NCBI GenBank assembly: GCA_020632955.1
Contig: JACKEO010000001.1
Coordinates: forward strand, 62,001 to 126,000
Reading direction: 5' to 3'
Length of the DNA: 64,000 nucleotides
From: Alphaproteobacteria bacterium
Lineage (GTDB): Bacteria; Myxococcota_A; UBA796; GCA-2862545
Shown: positions 30,065-38,769 of the stretch, in pieces
How the letters are laid out: the number at the start of each line of letters is the position of its first letter
How positions within the stretch are numbered: position 1 is the first letter of the stretch
The notes under the pieces: model-generated
What the model was told of the DNA's origin: nothing
The model's input: the letters and a program-made list of their open reading frames with translations, nothing else
Database searches by the model: none
Program-made: the position numbers and the translations under genes

Positions 30065-31780
30065 GTGGAACGCAACATCGCGCTGCTGATCGACTTCGAG
30101 AACATCGCTGCTGGAACGGAGAAGGAAGGCCTCGGCCGCTTCGAGGTCGACAAGGTCATCGACCGCATCAAGGACAAGGGCCGCATCCTGCTGGCCCGCA
30201 GCTACGCCGACTGGGGACGCTTCGCCCGCTTCAAGCAGGGCCTGCTCACCAACAACGTCACGATGTACGAGCTGACGTCCCACGGCATGCAGGACAAGAA
30301 CCGCGCCGACATCGCCATGGTCGTCGACTGCCTGGAGCTCGCCTACACGCGGCCCTACGTCGACACCTACGTGGTGGTCTCGGGCGACAGCGACTTCACC
30401 CCGCTGGTGCTCAAGCTCCGCGAGCTCGACAAGACCGTCATCGGGGTCGGCACGCGCAAGTCCACCAGCCGGCTGATCATCAACGCCTGCGACGAGTTCA
30501 TCTTCTACGACAGCATCGTGCAGACGAAGGCCCGCACCCGCAGCCGGCCCACGGCCAGCGCGAGCGTGCCCAAGGAGCGGGCCAAGGCCCTCGAGCTGCT
30601 GTCGGAGGTCCTCGAGGGCATGCAGCGCGAGGATCCCACCCCGCCGCACGCCTCGGTGCTCAAGAGCGCGATGCTCCGGCGTCAGCCCGACTTCAACGAG
30701 GCCGACCTCGGCTTCGGCTCCTTCGCCCGCTTCCTCGAGTTCGCGCGCGACCAGGACTACGTCGAGCTCACCCGCGACCCGAAGGGCGGCGGCTACAAGG
30801 TCGACGCCACCGACGATGACGAGGCCGAGGGCGACACGGGCGGCGGCGCCGCCTCCGCGCCGGCCCGCGGCAGCGCCGGCAAGGGCGGCTACGAGGATCC
30901 CTACCTGCCCGAGGGGGCCGACGAGATCGTGGGCGCCCTGACGAAGGCCGGCCTGGGTCCCCTCTCCTACTCCACGCGCCTCGCCCTGCTGGAGCAGCTC
31001 GTGGAGCTGGCCGACGGCAAGGGCCGACGGCGCCGCCGGGTCAACATCCCCTTCGCCCAGGACGAGCTGGCGAAGCGGATGCGGCGCACCCACCCCGACC
31101 TGAAGCCGGTGCACATCCGCGACGTGCTGCGCGCCCTGCTCAAGGCGGGACTGCTCATGCACAAGGACGGCACCGCCATCCGCACGGCCACGGCGCAGTT
31201 CGACATCAACGTCCCCGCGCCCAAGCTGAACCAGGGCCTGGCCGAGGTCTACCTCCGCCAGCTCCGCGACGACGGCGTGTCGCTCGACGACACCGCGCTG
31301 CTCGCGGCCTTCCTCTTCGGCGACGCCGAGCGCACCCGCGACGTCGAGACCACGATCGCCTGGCTCGACGCCCCGCGGGACCTCGACGACGACGTGCTCC
31401 AGGTGGACGAGGACGACGATCTGCCGTCCGAGCCTGCGGCCGACCTCGACGACGATCTCGACGCCCTGCTCGACGTCGACGGCGACGACGTCCCCGCCGA
31501 GGAGGCGCCGAAGAAGAAGAAGCGCAAGCGCTCCCCGAAGAAGAAGGCGCCTGCCGCCGAGGAGGCGTCCGCCGAGGAGACGCCCGCCGACGAGCAGCCC
31601 GCCGACGAGCAGCCCGAGGCCCAGGAGGCACCCGCCCCCGCGGAGGAGCCCGCCGACGAGGCCACCGAGGAGGCCCCGGCCCCCGTGGCTGCCGACGACG
31701 AGGACGACGCGCTGCTCGACGTGGACGAGGAGGCCCCCAAGCCCCGCACCCGGCGCCGGAAGAAGTCCGAGGAAGACTGA
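30065..31780 (+). CDS. NYN-domain RNase-like protein with LOTUS/OST-HTH domain
   Basis: The 571-aa protein has an N-terminal NYN (PIN-like, LabA/DUF88) nuclease domain: IALLIDFEN (Asp10), NRADIAMVVDC (Asp82) and VVSGDSDFTPL (Asp108, Asp110), i.e. all four acidic metal ligands. Residues about 175-255 look like an OST-HTH/LOTUS RNA-binding domain (FGSFARFLEFARDQDYVEL). A second winged-helix-like region follows near 290-370. The tail alternates Asp/Glu- and Lys-rich stretches. Probably it cleaves or binds structured RNA. The start is GTG, 8 nt after GGAG. Divergent from moxR. Confidence 0.82.
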   Translation: MERNIALLIDFENIAAGTEKEGLGRFEVDKVIDRIKDKGRILLARSYADWGRFARFKQGLLTNNVTMYELTSHGMQDKNRADIAMVVDCLELAYTRPYVDTYVVVSGDSDFTPLVLKLRELDKTVIGVGTRKSTSRLIINACDEFIFYDSIVQTKARTRSRPTASASVPKERAKALELLSEVLEGMQREDPTPPHASVLKSAMLRRQPDFNEADLGFGSFARFLEFARDQDYVELTRDPKGGGYKVDATDDDEAEGDTGGGAASAPARGSAGKGGYEDPYLPEGADEIVGALTKAGLGPLSYSTRLALLEQLVELADGKGRRRRRVNIPFAQDELAKRMRRTHPDLKPVHIRDVLRALLKAGLLMHKDGTAIRTATAQFDINVPAPKLNQGLAEVYLRQLRDDGVSLDDTALLAAFLFGDAERTRDVETTIAWLDAPRDLDDDVLQVDEDDDLPSEPAADLDDDLDALLDVDGDDVPAEEAPKKKKRKRSPKKKAPAAEEASAEETPADEQPADEQPEAQEAPAPAEEPADEATEEAPAPVAADDEDDALLDVDEEAPKPRTRRRKKSEED

Positions 31781-31784
31781 TTAC

Positions 31785-31880
31785 GGCGCCGCGCGCGGCG
31801 CCCGGGACCAGACTACGGCGCCGCGCAGCGGCGCCCTGGGGATAGCGCCCGCGCGCGGCGCGCCGGGGATAGCGGCGCCC
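31785..31880. terminator. Array of GC-rich palindromes between convergent genes
   Basis: The 176-bp gap holds a perfect 18-bp palindrome (31785-31802), a near-perfect one (31817-31835) and further self-complementary GCGCCC/GGCGCG stretches, with direct repeats TACGGCGCCGCGC and GGGGATAGCG. It starts 5 nt after the NYN stop and separates two convergent genes, so bidirectional termination is the simplest reading. Confidence 0.45.
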
Positions 31881-31956
31881 GGGGCATCACGCCGGGCATG
31901 AGCGCACCGCGGCGACCGGGAGTGCGGCGCCGCGTGCAGCGACCGTGCGGGCGGCG

Positions 31957-33273
31957 CTACCAGCCCTCGGGCACCACCACCTGGCGCACGCTGCGGATCG
32001 CCGTGGGGTCCTTGGCGAGCTCGGCGGCGCGGCCGGCCAGCGCCTCGAGCTCGTGCGTGCGCAGCGGGCGGTCGAGCACCGACAGGTCGTAGGCGATGCC
32101 GTTCGGGAAGTCCTGCTGGGTGCTGGCCAGGGTGCTGGCCTCGGCGTCGTAGATGGCGTCCTGCACGGCCTTCTTCGTGCCGCGCTCGGTGGAGTGCACC
32201 ACGGCGAGCACCGCCTGGCCCACCCGGGGCTGCGGCAGCGCGAGCTGCACCCGCTGGGCGTACACGCAGTCACGGAGCGCGCCGAAGCGCGACAACTCCC
32301 CCACCGTGCGGGCCACGCGGCGGGCGATGCGCGGCTGCGCCTCCTGGGTGGCGGCGCCGATGTGCGGGGTGCACACGATGTGCGGCTCGTCCGCGTAGGG
32401 GTTGCGCCACGGCGAGCCCGGGGACGGCTCCTCGGGGAAGACGTCCACCGCCGCATGCCGCACCGCACCCGACGCCACGGCGTCGAGGAGGGCCTGGGCG
32501 CTGTGGAGGTTGCCCCGCGCGAGGTTGAGGAAGATGCGGGGGCTGTCGCCGGGCAGGTCCGCGCCCAGCTCGGCCAGGACGGGGTCGAGCAGGCCCTCGT
32601 TGTCCTGGCCCCAGGCGTCCTTGGCGCTGGTGTGCACGCTCACCACGTCCACCGAGCGGAAGAGCTCCTGCAGGGACTCGGTGCGACGCCAGCCCATCTC
32701 CTGGCCCACCTCCTGCGCCACCTCGCGCGTGTCGAAGAAGGCCACGTCCATGCCGAGGGCCTCGGCGGTGCGCGCCACCTGCCGGCCGATGTTGCCCAGG
32801 CCCACGATGCCGAGCTTCTTGTCGGCCACCTCGAAGCGCAGGGTGGCGGACTTGTCCCACCCGTGGGCGCGCGTCTCGCGGTCGGTCTCGTACAGGCGAC
32901 GCGACAGGCCGATCATGTGGGCGACCGCGAGCTCCACCACGGAGCGCGCGTTGCTGACCGGGTCGTTGACCACGAGCAGCCCGTGGTCGGCGGTGGCCTC
33001 CTTGTCGACGCTGTCGTCGCCGATGCAGCACAGGGCCACCACCTGCAGCTCGGGGCAGGCCTCGACCACGGCGCGGGTGACCGGCACCCGGCTGCGCTTG
33101 AAGAGGACCTGGGCTCGGGCCTGACGCAGGGCGTCGATCAGCGCCTGGTCGTCGGGGACCCGGTCGAGGCGCACGGCCTCGATGCCGTAGGTGGCGAGAT
33201 GGCTCTCGAGGGAGGCGTGCGGCGCCTCCACGATCAGGGCGCGGCGGAGGGGCTCGGTGAGGATGCGGGCCAA
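31957..33273 (-). CDS. serA: D-3-phosphoglycerate dehydrogenase-like 2-hydroxyacid dehydrogenase
   Basis: The 438-aa NAD-dependent enzyme has the D-isomer dehydrogenase fold: GIVGLGNIGRQVA (dinucleotide-binding), substrate Arg in LNLARGNLH, the Glu in VFPEEP and the catalytic His in TPHIGAAT. The first 100 and next 200 residues are the substrate and cofactor domains. A C-terminal 80-100 residue part fits an ACT-type regulatory domain, as in SerA, which makes the first step of serine synthesis likely. The start is TTG with GGAGG 7 nt upstream. Other 2-hydroxyacids are possible substrates. Confidence 0.82.
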   Translation of the reverse strand: MARILTEPLRRALIVEAPHASLESHLATYGIEAVRLDRVPDDQALIDALRQARAQVLFKRSRVPVTRAVVEACPELQVVALCCIGDDSVDKEATADHGLLVVNDPVSNARSVVELAVAHMIGLSRRLYETDRETRAHGWDKSATLRFEVADKKLGIVGLGNIGRQVARTAEALGMDVAFFDTREVAQEVGQEMGWRRTESLQELFRSVDVVSVHTSAKDAWGQDNEGLLDPVLAELGADLPGDSPRIFLNLARGNLHSAQALLDAVASGAVRHAAVDVFPEEPSPGSPWRNPYADEPHIVCTPHIGAATQEAQPRIARRVARTVGELSRFGALRDCVYAQRVQLALPQPRVGQAVLAVVHSTERGTKKAVQDAIYDAEASTLASTQQDFPNGIAYDLSVLDRPLRTHELEALAGRAAELAKDPTAIRSVRQVVVPEGW

Positions 33274-33305
33274 GGTGGGGCCTCCTGGAGGGCCCCCCGT
33301 CTAAC

Positions 33306-33327
33306 CGCTGCGGAGACCACCGCAGCG
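33306..33327 (-). terminator. 8-bp hairpin after the PHP lipoprotein gene
   Basis: CGCTGCGG and CCGCAGCG flank a 6-nt loop, 7 bp after the stop of the PHP lipoprotein gene on the minus strand and upstream of serA. It probably terminates or attenuates. No T-tract. Confidence 0.4.
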
Positions 33328-33334
33328 CCGCGTC

Positions 33335-36300
33335 CTACGGCAGGGCACCGGGCTCGAGCCACGCCGGGAGGCCGGGCGCCTGCCAGCCGTCCCCGCCCAC
33401 GTCCACCCAGATGGGGTTCGTGATCGCGTAGGGGTGCACCGGGTAGACCTTGGGGAAGCCCACCGGGTCGCCCAGCGCCACGCCCACGCCCGGCACGCCG
33501 CCCAGCGCGCCGGTGACCGCCTCGTCGAGCGGGATGTAGGGGATCTCCACGGCCGTGAACACCGGCGACATCGACCCGTCGCCCGCGACGATGGCGACGT
33601 ACCAGGCGTCGGCCTGCGGCTCCACCGTGCGGGTGCCCGCGAAGCGCAGCGGCGACACGGGGTCGGCGTCGACCGGGATGAGGTCGATGAGCGTGCCGTT
33701 CTCGTAGAGCTCGATGTGGTCGACATCCACCCACAGGGGCGCCTGCACCTCGATCTCGAGCTCCACCGGCCCGTTCGCGTCGAGCTCGTCCCCGATGATC
33801 GCGCTCTTGCCGCCCGAGCGCGCCCACATGCGCACGAAGGGGCCGAAGGAGGCCACCACGTGGTGGTCGCGCACCGCGTCCGCGATCTCCTGGTCGGAGA
33901 TCGCCGTGGGATCGTCGGTGCTCGACATCACGTAGTTGCGCGGGCAGCCGGCCTCGATCGACGAGGTGCCGTGGGTGTCGGAGTTGCCGATCGCCGTGAT
34001 GCGGTAGCCGAGGTTGAGCAGCGTGAACCAGTCGTCGATGACGCCCTGGAGGTCCTCGGTGAGCTTGTCGGTGCCGTCGATGAGCGCCTGCTGCTCCTCG
34101 AGGGTGCGGCTGATCCAGGGCCAGAGGCGCGTGTCGCTGCCGTCGGCGTAGGCCACCGCCTCCGACACCAGCGGCGTGCGGTGGGTGTCGAGCCGCTTGC
34201 CCGTGAACATCTCGAGCGCGTCGAAGGACAGGTCCATCACGGCGTCGCGCAGGATGGGGTTCGGGTTGTCGAGCAGCCCGCCCACCTTGCTGTTCCAGAT
34301 CACCTCGGCGGGCACGTCGCCCGAGGCCGGCACGCCGTCGAAGGGGTCGAAGCCGAACTCGTCGAAGTAGCCGAGGATGCCGTCGCGGGGATGTGCCACG
34401 AAGACGAGGGGCTCGAAGCCCGCGGCCCGCCCCTGCTCCCGCAGGGTCTCGAGGATGTCGACGGGCTCCATGCCCGTCCAGTCCATCGCGCCGCCCACGT
34501 CGCCCAGGAAGTCCTGCTGGAGCGGGAAGGCGAGGAAGTGGCCCAGCTCCACCGTGGTGGTCTCGACGCCCACCGCCGTCTGCAGCCAGGGCTCCAGCCG
34601 CATGGACTCCACCACGGGGGCGAAGTCCACGATGAAGTCGTGATCGGTGGAGGAGAAGAACTCCATGCCCTCGGCCACCATCGTGGCCACCCGCGTGGGC
34701 AGCGTGACGCCGGAGTCGTGCGAGGGCGCCGAGTGCACGTGGAGGTCCGCCGAGATCCATCCCTGGGTCTCGAGCGAGCGCACCACCTGCAGGTCGACGT
34801 GCACGCCGGTCTTCGCGTCGATGCGGAAGGGCTCGGAGCGATCGATCTCGTACTCGAGGCCACGGCTGGCCACGGCGACGTACCGACCGGGCGGCAGCGG
34901 CACCTCGCCCGTGCCCTCGGGCGAGAACACCACCCACTCCGGGGAGCCGGCGATGAAGCCGTCGCCCAGCGCGGGCACCAGCGACGACGCCTGCTTCGGA
35001 TCGGCGCGCAGCACCGTGAGCTTGGCGGGCACGTGCTCGCCCGTCTCGTCGCGGATGGTGAAGCTGAGCACGCCACCGCGGAGGGCCTCGAGCCGCACGG
35101 TGTGGTCCTTCCCCTCCTTCACGTCGACGCGCACGCGCTTGCCGTCGGGGCGGCCCTGCTGGTGGACCAGCAGCTCCCAGGTGCCCACGGGCAGGCGGCC
35201 GCCGAACCAGCCGTCGGGCGTGTCGTCCTGCACGCCCACGTCGGTGCGCCACTGGCTGAAGGGGAACTCCGCACCGGGCTCGAACACGAAGACGTCGATG
35301 CCCGACATCGGCAGGCCCGTGCCCTGCTCCAGCACGCGGCCGTGCACCTCGCCGAAGGCGATGGCCACCGAGGGATCGCCGTCCTCCTCCGCCACCTTGT
35401 TCCGCACCTCGATGACCTGGTCGAGGATGGAGCCCACGTCGCCCTTGCCGATGAGGAAGTAGCGCTCGTAGGTGAAGGCGTCGGCGATGCAGAAGCGGTC
35501 GCCGAAGGCGACGGCCGGGTTGTCGGGGTGGCGCTGCGCGCAGGTGAGCGCGTCGGCGTCGCCGATCTTCATGCCGCCCACCACGGCCGTCTGCGAGGCG
35601 GTGAACAGCGGGATGAAGGCCTTGCCGCGCCGCGGGACGATGCCGTAGCTCACGCCGTCGCCGGTGGCGGCCACCCACGGGAACACGAAGGGGTCCGCGA
35701 AGATGTTGTCGCCGGCCTCCGTGCGCCGGAACACCGCGCCGTCCTCGTCGAAGCCGATGCCTGGCGCGAAGACGTCGACGCTGCCGCCGGCGAGGAAGAA
35801 GTCGCCGAGGACGATGCCGTCGATCAGGCCCACGTCGATGACCGGCAGGGCGTCGTCCGGGTAGTCCACGGGCGTGCCGTCGAGCACCGGGCCGTTGTCC
35901 TCGAAGGTGACCGTGGTGCGCACCGTGAGCCAGGGAGCACCCGGCTCGGCGATGTAGTCGGTGGTCATCCACATGTCGGGCATGCGCACGATGCCCCAGA
36001 GCAGGTCGAGCAGCGTGAGGAAGGGCGCGCCCAGGGCGTGCACCCGCACGATCGCCGCGCTGTCCTCGCTGCCCTCGGCGCCCTTCGGCACGAAGACGGT
36101 GGGCTGGGCGCCCTCGAAGTCCGGCGTGGCGAAGGGCACGTTCATGCTGGCGAGCGGGAACATCTCGTTCCACAGGTCGCGGCCGCGTCCGCCGTCGAAG
36201 CGGCTGTCGCCGCGCTGCAGGTCGGCATCGACGATGCTGCCGCCGTACAGGCCGGGCCCCTTGCTGTTGCGACCGGAGAGGATCGCCACCCGGAACCTGT

Positions 36301-36499
36301 CGTTCTCGAGGAGGAAGTCGCCGGGCAGGCCCTGCACGCCGTCGGCGGGGCGGGACATGCCCATCTCGCCGCCGATGGTCTCGTCCAGACCCTCGATCAC
36401 CTTCGCGCGGGCGTAGGGACCGTCGGGCACCGACTTCGTGCACGCTCCACCCAGCAGCAGCAGGGTGGGCAGGAGGTTGCGAGCGCGACCGAGCTTCAT
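33335..36499 (-). CDS. Very large PHP-domain lipoprotein
   Basis: This 1054-aa protein begins with a lipobox LGGAC, so it is lipid-anchored. Residues about 20-350 form an unrecognised beta-rich domain; residues about 380-590 contain carboxypeptidase-regulatory-like beta domains (GIDVFVFEPG ... DTPDGWFGGRLPVG). Then comes a PHP metallophosphoesterase-like domain: ADLHVHSAPSHDSGV (H-x-H), FFSSTDHDFI, and later GNSDTHGTS near residue 870. PHP enzymes hydrolyse phosphoesters using two or three metals. It is divergent from a porin, with 34 bp between the start codons, so coordinate expression is likely. A role in extracellular phosphoester use is inference. Confidence 0.8.
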   Translation of the reverse strand: MKLGRARNLLPTLLLLGGACTKSVPDGPYARAKVIEGLDETIGGEMGMSRPADGVQGLPGDFLLENDRFRVAILSGRNSKGPGLYGGSIVDADLQRGDSRFDGGRGRDLWNEMFPLASMNVPFATPDFEGAQPTVFVPKGAEGSEDSAAIVRVHALGAPFLTLLDLLWGIVRMPDMWMTTDYIAEPGAPWLTVRTTVTFEDNGPVLDGTPVDYPDDALPVIDVGLIDGIVLGDFFLAGGSVDVFAPGIGFDEDGAVFRRTEAGDNIFADPFVFPWVAATGDGVSYGIVPRRGKAFIPLFTASQTAVVGGMKIGDADALTCAQRHPDNPAVAFGDRFCIADAFTYERYFLIGKGDVGSILDQVIEVRNKVAEEDGDPSVAIAFGEVHGRVLEQGTGLPMSGIDVFVFEPGAEFPFSQWRTDVGVQDDTPDGWFGGRLPVGTWELLVHQQGRPDGKRVRVDVKEGKDHTVRLEALRGGVLSFTIRDETGEHVPAKLTVLRADPKQASSLVPALGDGFIAGSPEWVVFSPEGTGEVPLPPGRYVAVASRGLEYEIDRSEPFRIDAKTGVHVDLQVVRSLETQGWISADLHVHSAPSHDSGVTLPTRVATMVAEGMEFFSSTDHDFIVDFAPVVESMRLEPWLQTAVGVETTTVELGHFLAFPLQQDFLGDVGGAMDWTGMEPVDILETLREQGRAAGFEPLVFVAHPRDGILGYFDEFGFDPFDGVPASGDVPAEVIWNSKVGGLLDNPNPILRDAVMDLSFDALEMFTGKRLDTHRTPLVSEAVAYADGSDTRLWPWISRTLEEQQALIDGTDKLTEDLQGVIDDWFTLLNLGYRITAIGNSDTHGTSSIEAGCPRNYVMSSTDDPTAISDQEIADAVRDHHVVASFGPFVRMWARSGGKSAIIGDELDANGPVELEIEVQAPLWVDVDHIELYENGTLIDLIPVDADPVSPLRFAGTRTVEPQADAWYVAIVAGDGSMSPVFTAVEIPYIPLDEAVTGALGGVPGVGVALGDPVGFPKVYPVHPYAITNPIWVDVGGDGWQAPGLPAWLEPGALP

Positions 36500-36533
36500 G
36501 GCGTTATCCTCGCGCCGCCTCCAGGAGACCCCG

Positions 36534-37925
36534 ATGTCCCGAGTGTCCCCTCTCCGTCCGGGCGCCCTGCTAACCTGCCTCGTGCTGGTGGCACCTGCGA
36601 CCGCGCGCGCCAGCGACCCCGGCCGGATGGTCCGCCAGCCCTCCTGGAGCGAGACCGCTCCGGAGCGCACGTGGGTCCCCTGGCTCCGCCCCGATCTCCA
36701 GGCGCAGCTCTGGTTCACGGCGTGGGATCAGGACGAGTCGGCCCAGGCCGACGCGGCCTCCTACGGCGATCCCGAGCACGACGTCGGCTTCTCGGTCCCG
36801 CGCGCGCGCCTGGGCTTCTCGGGTGGCTACGGCGTGGCCGACTTCCGCCTGCGCGTCGGCACCTCCCGCCCGTACGACGCCCTGTCGGAGGAGCCGCCGG
36901 ACTTCCAGCTGGTGGACGCCTGGGGGCGCGTCACCTTCGACACCGTCGCCGGCGCCACCTCGATCGCCTTCGGCCGGGTCTTCATCCCCTTCGGCCGCGA
37001 GCTCCAGATGTCGTCGAACGACATCGTGTTCCAGGAGCGCTCGGTGGCCATGAACTGGCTCGCCCCGCAGCGCGACCTCGGCGTCACCGCCAGCCACCAG
37101 TGGCGCTACGTGGGCGCCGCGGTGGGTCTGTACAACGGCGGCGGCGACCTCTGGGGCGACTCCGACGACGGCCTGCAGGTGGCGGCGCGTCTCGAGGCGC
37201 ACGTGGGCGGCGACACCTACCGCACCAACAGCACCGAGAACGCCTTCGGCATCGGCGCCAGCTACCTCTACAACGACACGATCAGCGACACCACGCACCG
37301 CGTGGGCGTCGACCTGCTCGGCCGCATCGTGGGCCTCACGCTGCACGTCGAGGGCGCGATGAACTTCATCACGCCGGTCGACCAGCCCACGGCACTCCCG
37401 CCCGGCGTGCCGGTCACCACCCAGCGCCTCGGCGGCTTCGCCCAGCTCTCGTACTACGCCGAGACCAAGGTGGGCGGTGTCGAGCCCGCGGTGCGCCTGG
37501 CCTACTACGACGACGCCACCCACCTGGACGACAACGGCGACGTGGCCATCCTCCACGGCGGCCTGATGTGGCGCGAGCCGGTCCCCTTCATGGACTTCGG
37601 CGCGATGTACATCCACCGCTTCGAGCTGCAGGGCCGCGACCTGCCCAACGACACCGTCCGCGTCGTCGCCGGCGTGAAGTTCCCCAGCCGCAAGTACGCG
37701 CCCCTCGATCTCTTCGACATGGTCGACGACCTCAAGGCGCGCCGGCAGAAGCGGGAGGCCATGCGCGACGCCGAGGCGGAGCCCGAGGCAGAGGCCGACG
37801 CGGCGCCTGCGCCCGTCGCGCCCGCCCCGGAGCCGGAGCCCGCCCCCGCGCCGGAGACCGAGACCGAGACCGAGACCGAGGAGCCCGCGCCCGCGGACGC
37901 GCCCGAGGCCACCGACCCGGCCTGA
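36534..37925 (+). CDS. Outer-membrane porin, OprO/OprP-like
   Basis: The 463-aa protein has a signal peptide ending ATARASDP, then alternating amphipathic strands with many aromatic residues, typical of phosphate-selective-type porins (DFRLRVGTSRPYD; GRVFIPFGRELQMSSND; GVTASHQWRYVGAAVGLYNG). The last 70 residues are not barrel but a Pro/Ala/Glu tail containing Glu-Thr repeats. The ATG follows AGGAGA at 6 nt. The neighbouring PHP lipoprotein could release what the porin takes up, but ion selectivity is unknown. Confidence 0.75.
   Translation: MSRVSPLRPGALLTCLVLVAPATARASDPGRMVRQPSWSETAPERTWVPWLRPDLQAQLWFTAWDQDESAQADAASYGDPEHDVGFSVPRARLGFSGGYGVADFRLRVGTSRPYDALSEEPPDFQLVDAWGRVTFDTVAGATSIAFGRVFIPFGRELQMSSNDIVFQERSVAMNWLAPQRDLGVTASHQWRYVGAAVGLYNGGGDLWGDSDDGLQVAARLEAHVGGDTYRTNSTENAFGIGASYLYNDTISDTTHRVGVDLLGRIVGLTLHVEGAMNFITPVDQPTALPPGVPVTTQRLGGFAQLSYYAETKVGGVEPAVRLAYYDDATHLDDNGDVAILHGGLMWREPVPFMDFGAMYIHRFELQGRDLPNDTVRVVAGVKFPSRKYAPLDLFDMVDDLKARRQKREAMRDAEAEPEAEADAAPAPVAPAPEPEPAPAPETETETETEEPAPADAPEATDPA
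37854..37877 (+). repeat. Four GAGACC hexanucleotide units in the porin 3' end
   Basis: Four perfect 6-nt units, followed by two GAG codons, encode an ETETETET stretch in the C-terminal tail. Being hexameric, slippage would change tail length without a frameshift. Confidence 0.8.
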
Positions 37926-37961
37926 CCGGGAGCTCCCGCGCGCGGCGGTCTCGCCACCCGA

Positions 37962-38750
37962 TCAGGGCGTCGCGCGCACCAGCCAGCGCACCGCCACGTT
38001 CACGGGACGCGTCTCGGCATCGCCACCCGTGATGTCGTGGACGTGCCTGCCCGCCGAGCCCGTCTGGCCCGAGGTGGACTGGTTCCAGACCGTGTAGGAG
38101 CTGCCGCCGCTCGAGAAGCTGCTGTAGGTGGACGGCCGCGTGGACCCGTGGGTGTGATCCCCCGCCTCGGCCGCCTCGAAGGGCACCTCGGGAGCGCCCG
38201 TGGCGTCGCCCTGGAGCGTGCCGACGAGGTCCCCCACGTTGCCCCCCGGGGCCGCGGCCCCTCGCCCGGCCGCGTCGGGATCGTTCCCCGCCCCCTCGTC
38301 GGCCCCGCGGAGGAAGCGGCCGCGAAGGTCGGGCAGGCGGAAGGTGGTGGCGCCGTCGCCCGAGCCGTGCGCCGTGCCCAGCGTGGCGAAGAGCTCCGGG
38401 TAGTCGGCGCGCGCCACCTCGGCGCCGTCGCACACCAGCCACCCCGCGGGGACCTGCAGGCCCACCGAGGCCACCACCACGCCCACGGGCACCTCCCGCG
38501 GCACCTTCGCGGCGATCGCGTCGACGAGCTCGGCGTCCTCGAGGAGCGCGGCCGTCAGCTCGGGATCGGCGAGCACCGCGTCGACCACGTCGGCGACGAA
38601 GTCGGCGTCCTGCAGCAGGGCGTCCGCGACCTCGGCCACGTCGACCGTGGCCAGCGTGCGGGTGCCGGCGCTGGGCTGGCCTCCGCTGTCGGCACAGGCG
38701 GCGCCGACGAGCAGGAGCGACGGGACGACGAGACGGCGGACGCCGCGCAT
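37962..38750 (-). CDS. Lipoprotein with phage tail-collar domain
   Basis: The 262-aa protein has a lipobox LVGAAC. Residues about 30-85 are a heptad-like helical repeat (ADALLQDADFVADVVDAVL...). Residues about 90-150 are a Phage_Tail_Collar/MdpB-type domain (VPAGWLVCDGAEVARADYPELFATLG; TTFRLPDLRGRFLRG). A Ser/Thr/Gly-rich loop with two HxH-like segments follows. No other phage gene is nearby, so this is a domesticated collar domain on the cell envelope. It ends 19 bp from the kinase gene. Confidence 0.78.
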   Translation of the reverse strand: MRGVRRLVVPSLLLVGAACADSGGQPSAGTRTLATVDVAEVADALLQDADFVADVVDAVLADPELTAALLEDAELVDAIAAKVPREVPVGVVVASVGLQVPAGWLVCDGAEVARADYPELFATLGTAHGSGDGATTFRLPDLRGRFLRGADEGAGNDPDAAGRGAAAPGGNVGDLVGTLQGDATGAPEVPFEAAEAGDHTHGSTRPSTYSSFSSGGSSYTVWNQSTSGQTGSAGRHVHDITGGDAETRPVNVAVRWLVRATP

Positions 38751-38769
38751 GGGACCCCCGGGTCGGCGG

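Noticed and set aside
33434..38032. 1532-codon + strand open frame
   Set aside because: It lies antisense to the PHP lipoprotein and then out of frame with the porin; His/Arg/Gly-rich composition shows a shadow frame.
37962..38750. Prophage remnant
   Set aside because: Only the collar domain is phage-like; the gene has a lipobox and no structural or integrase genes surround it.
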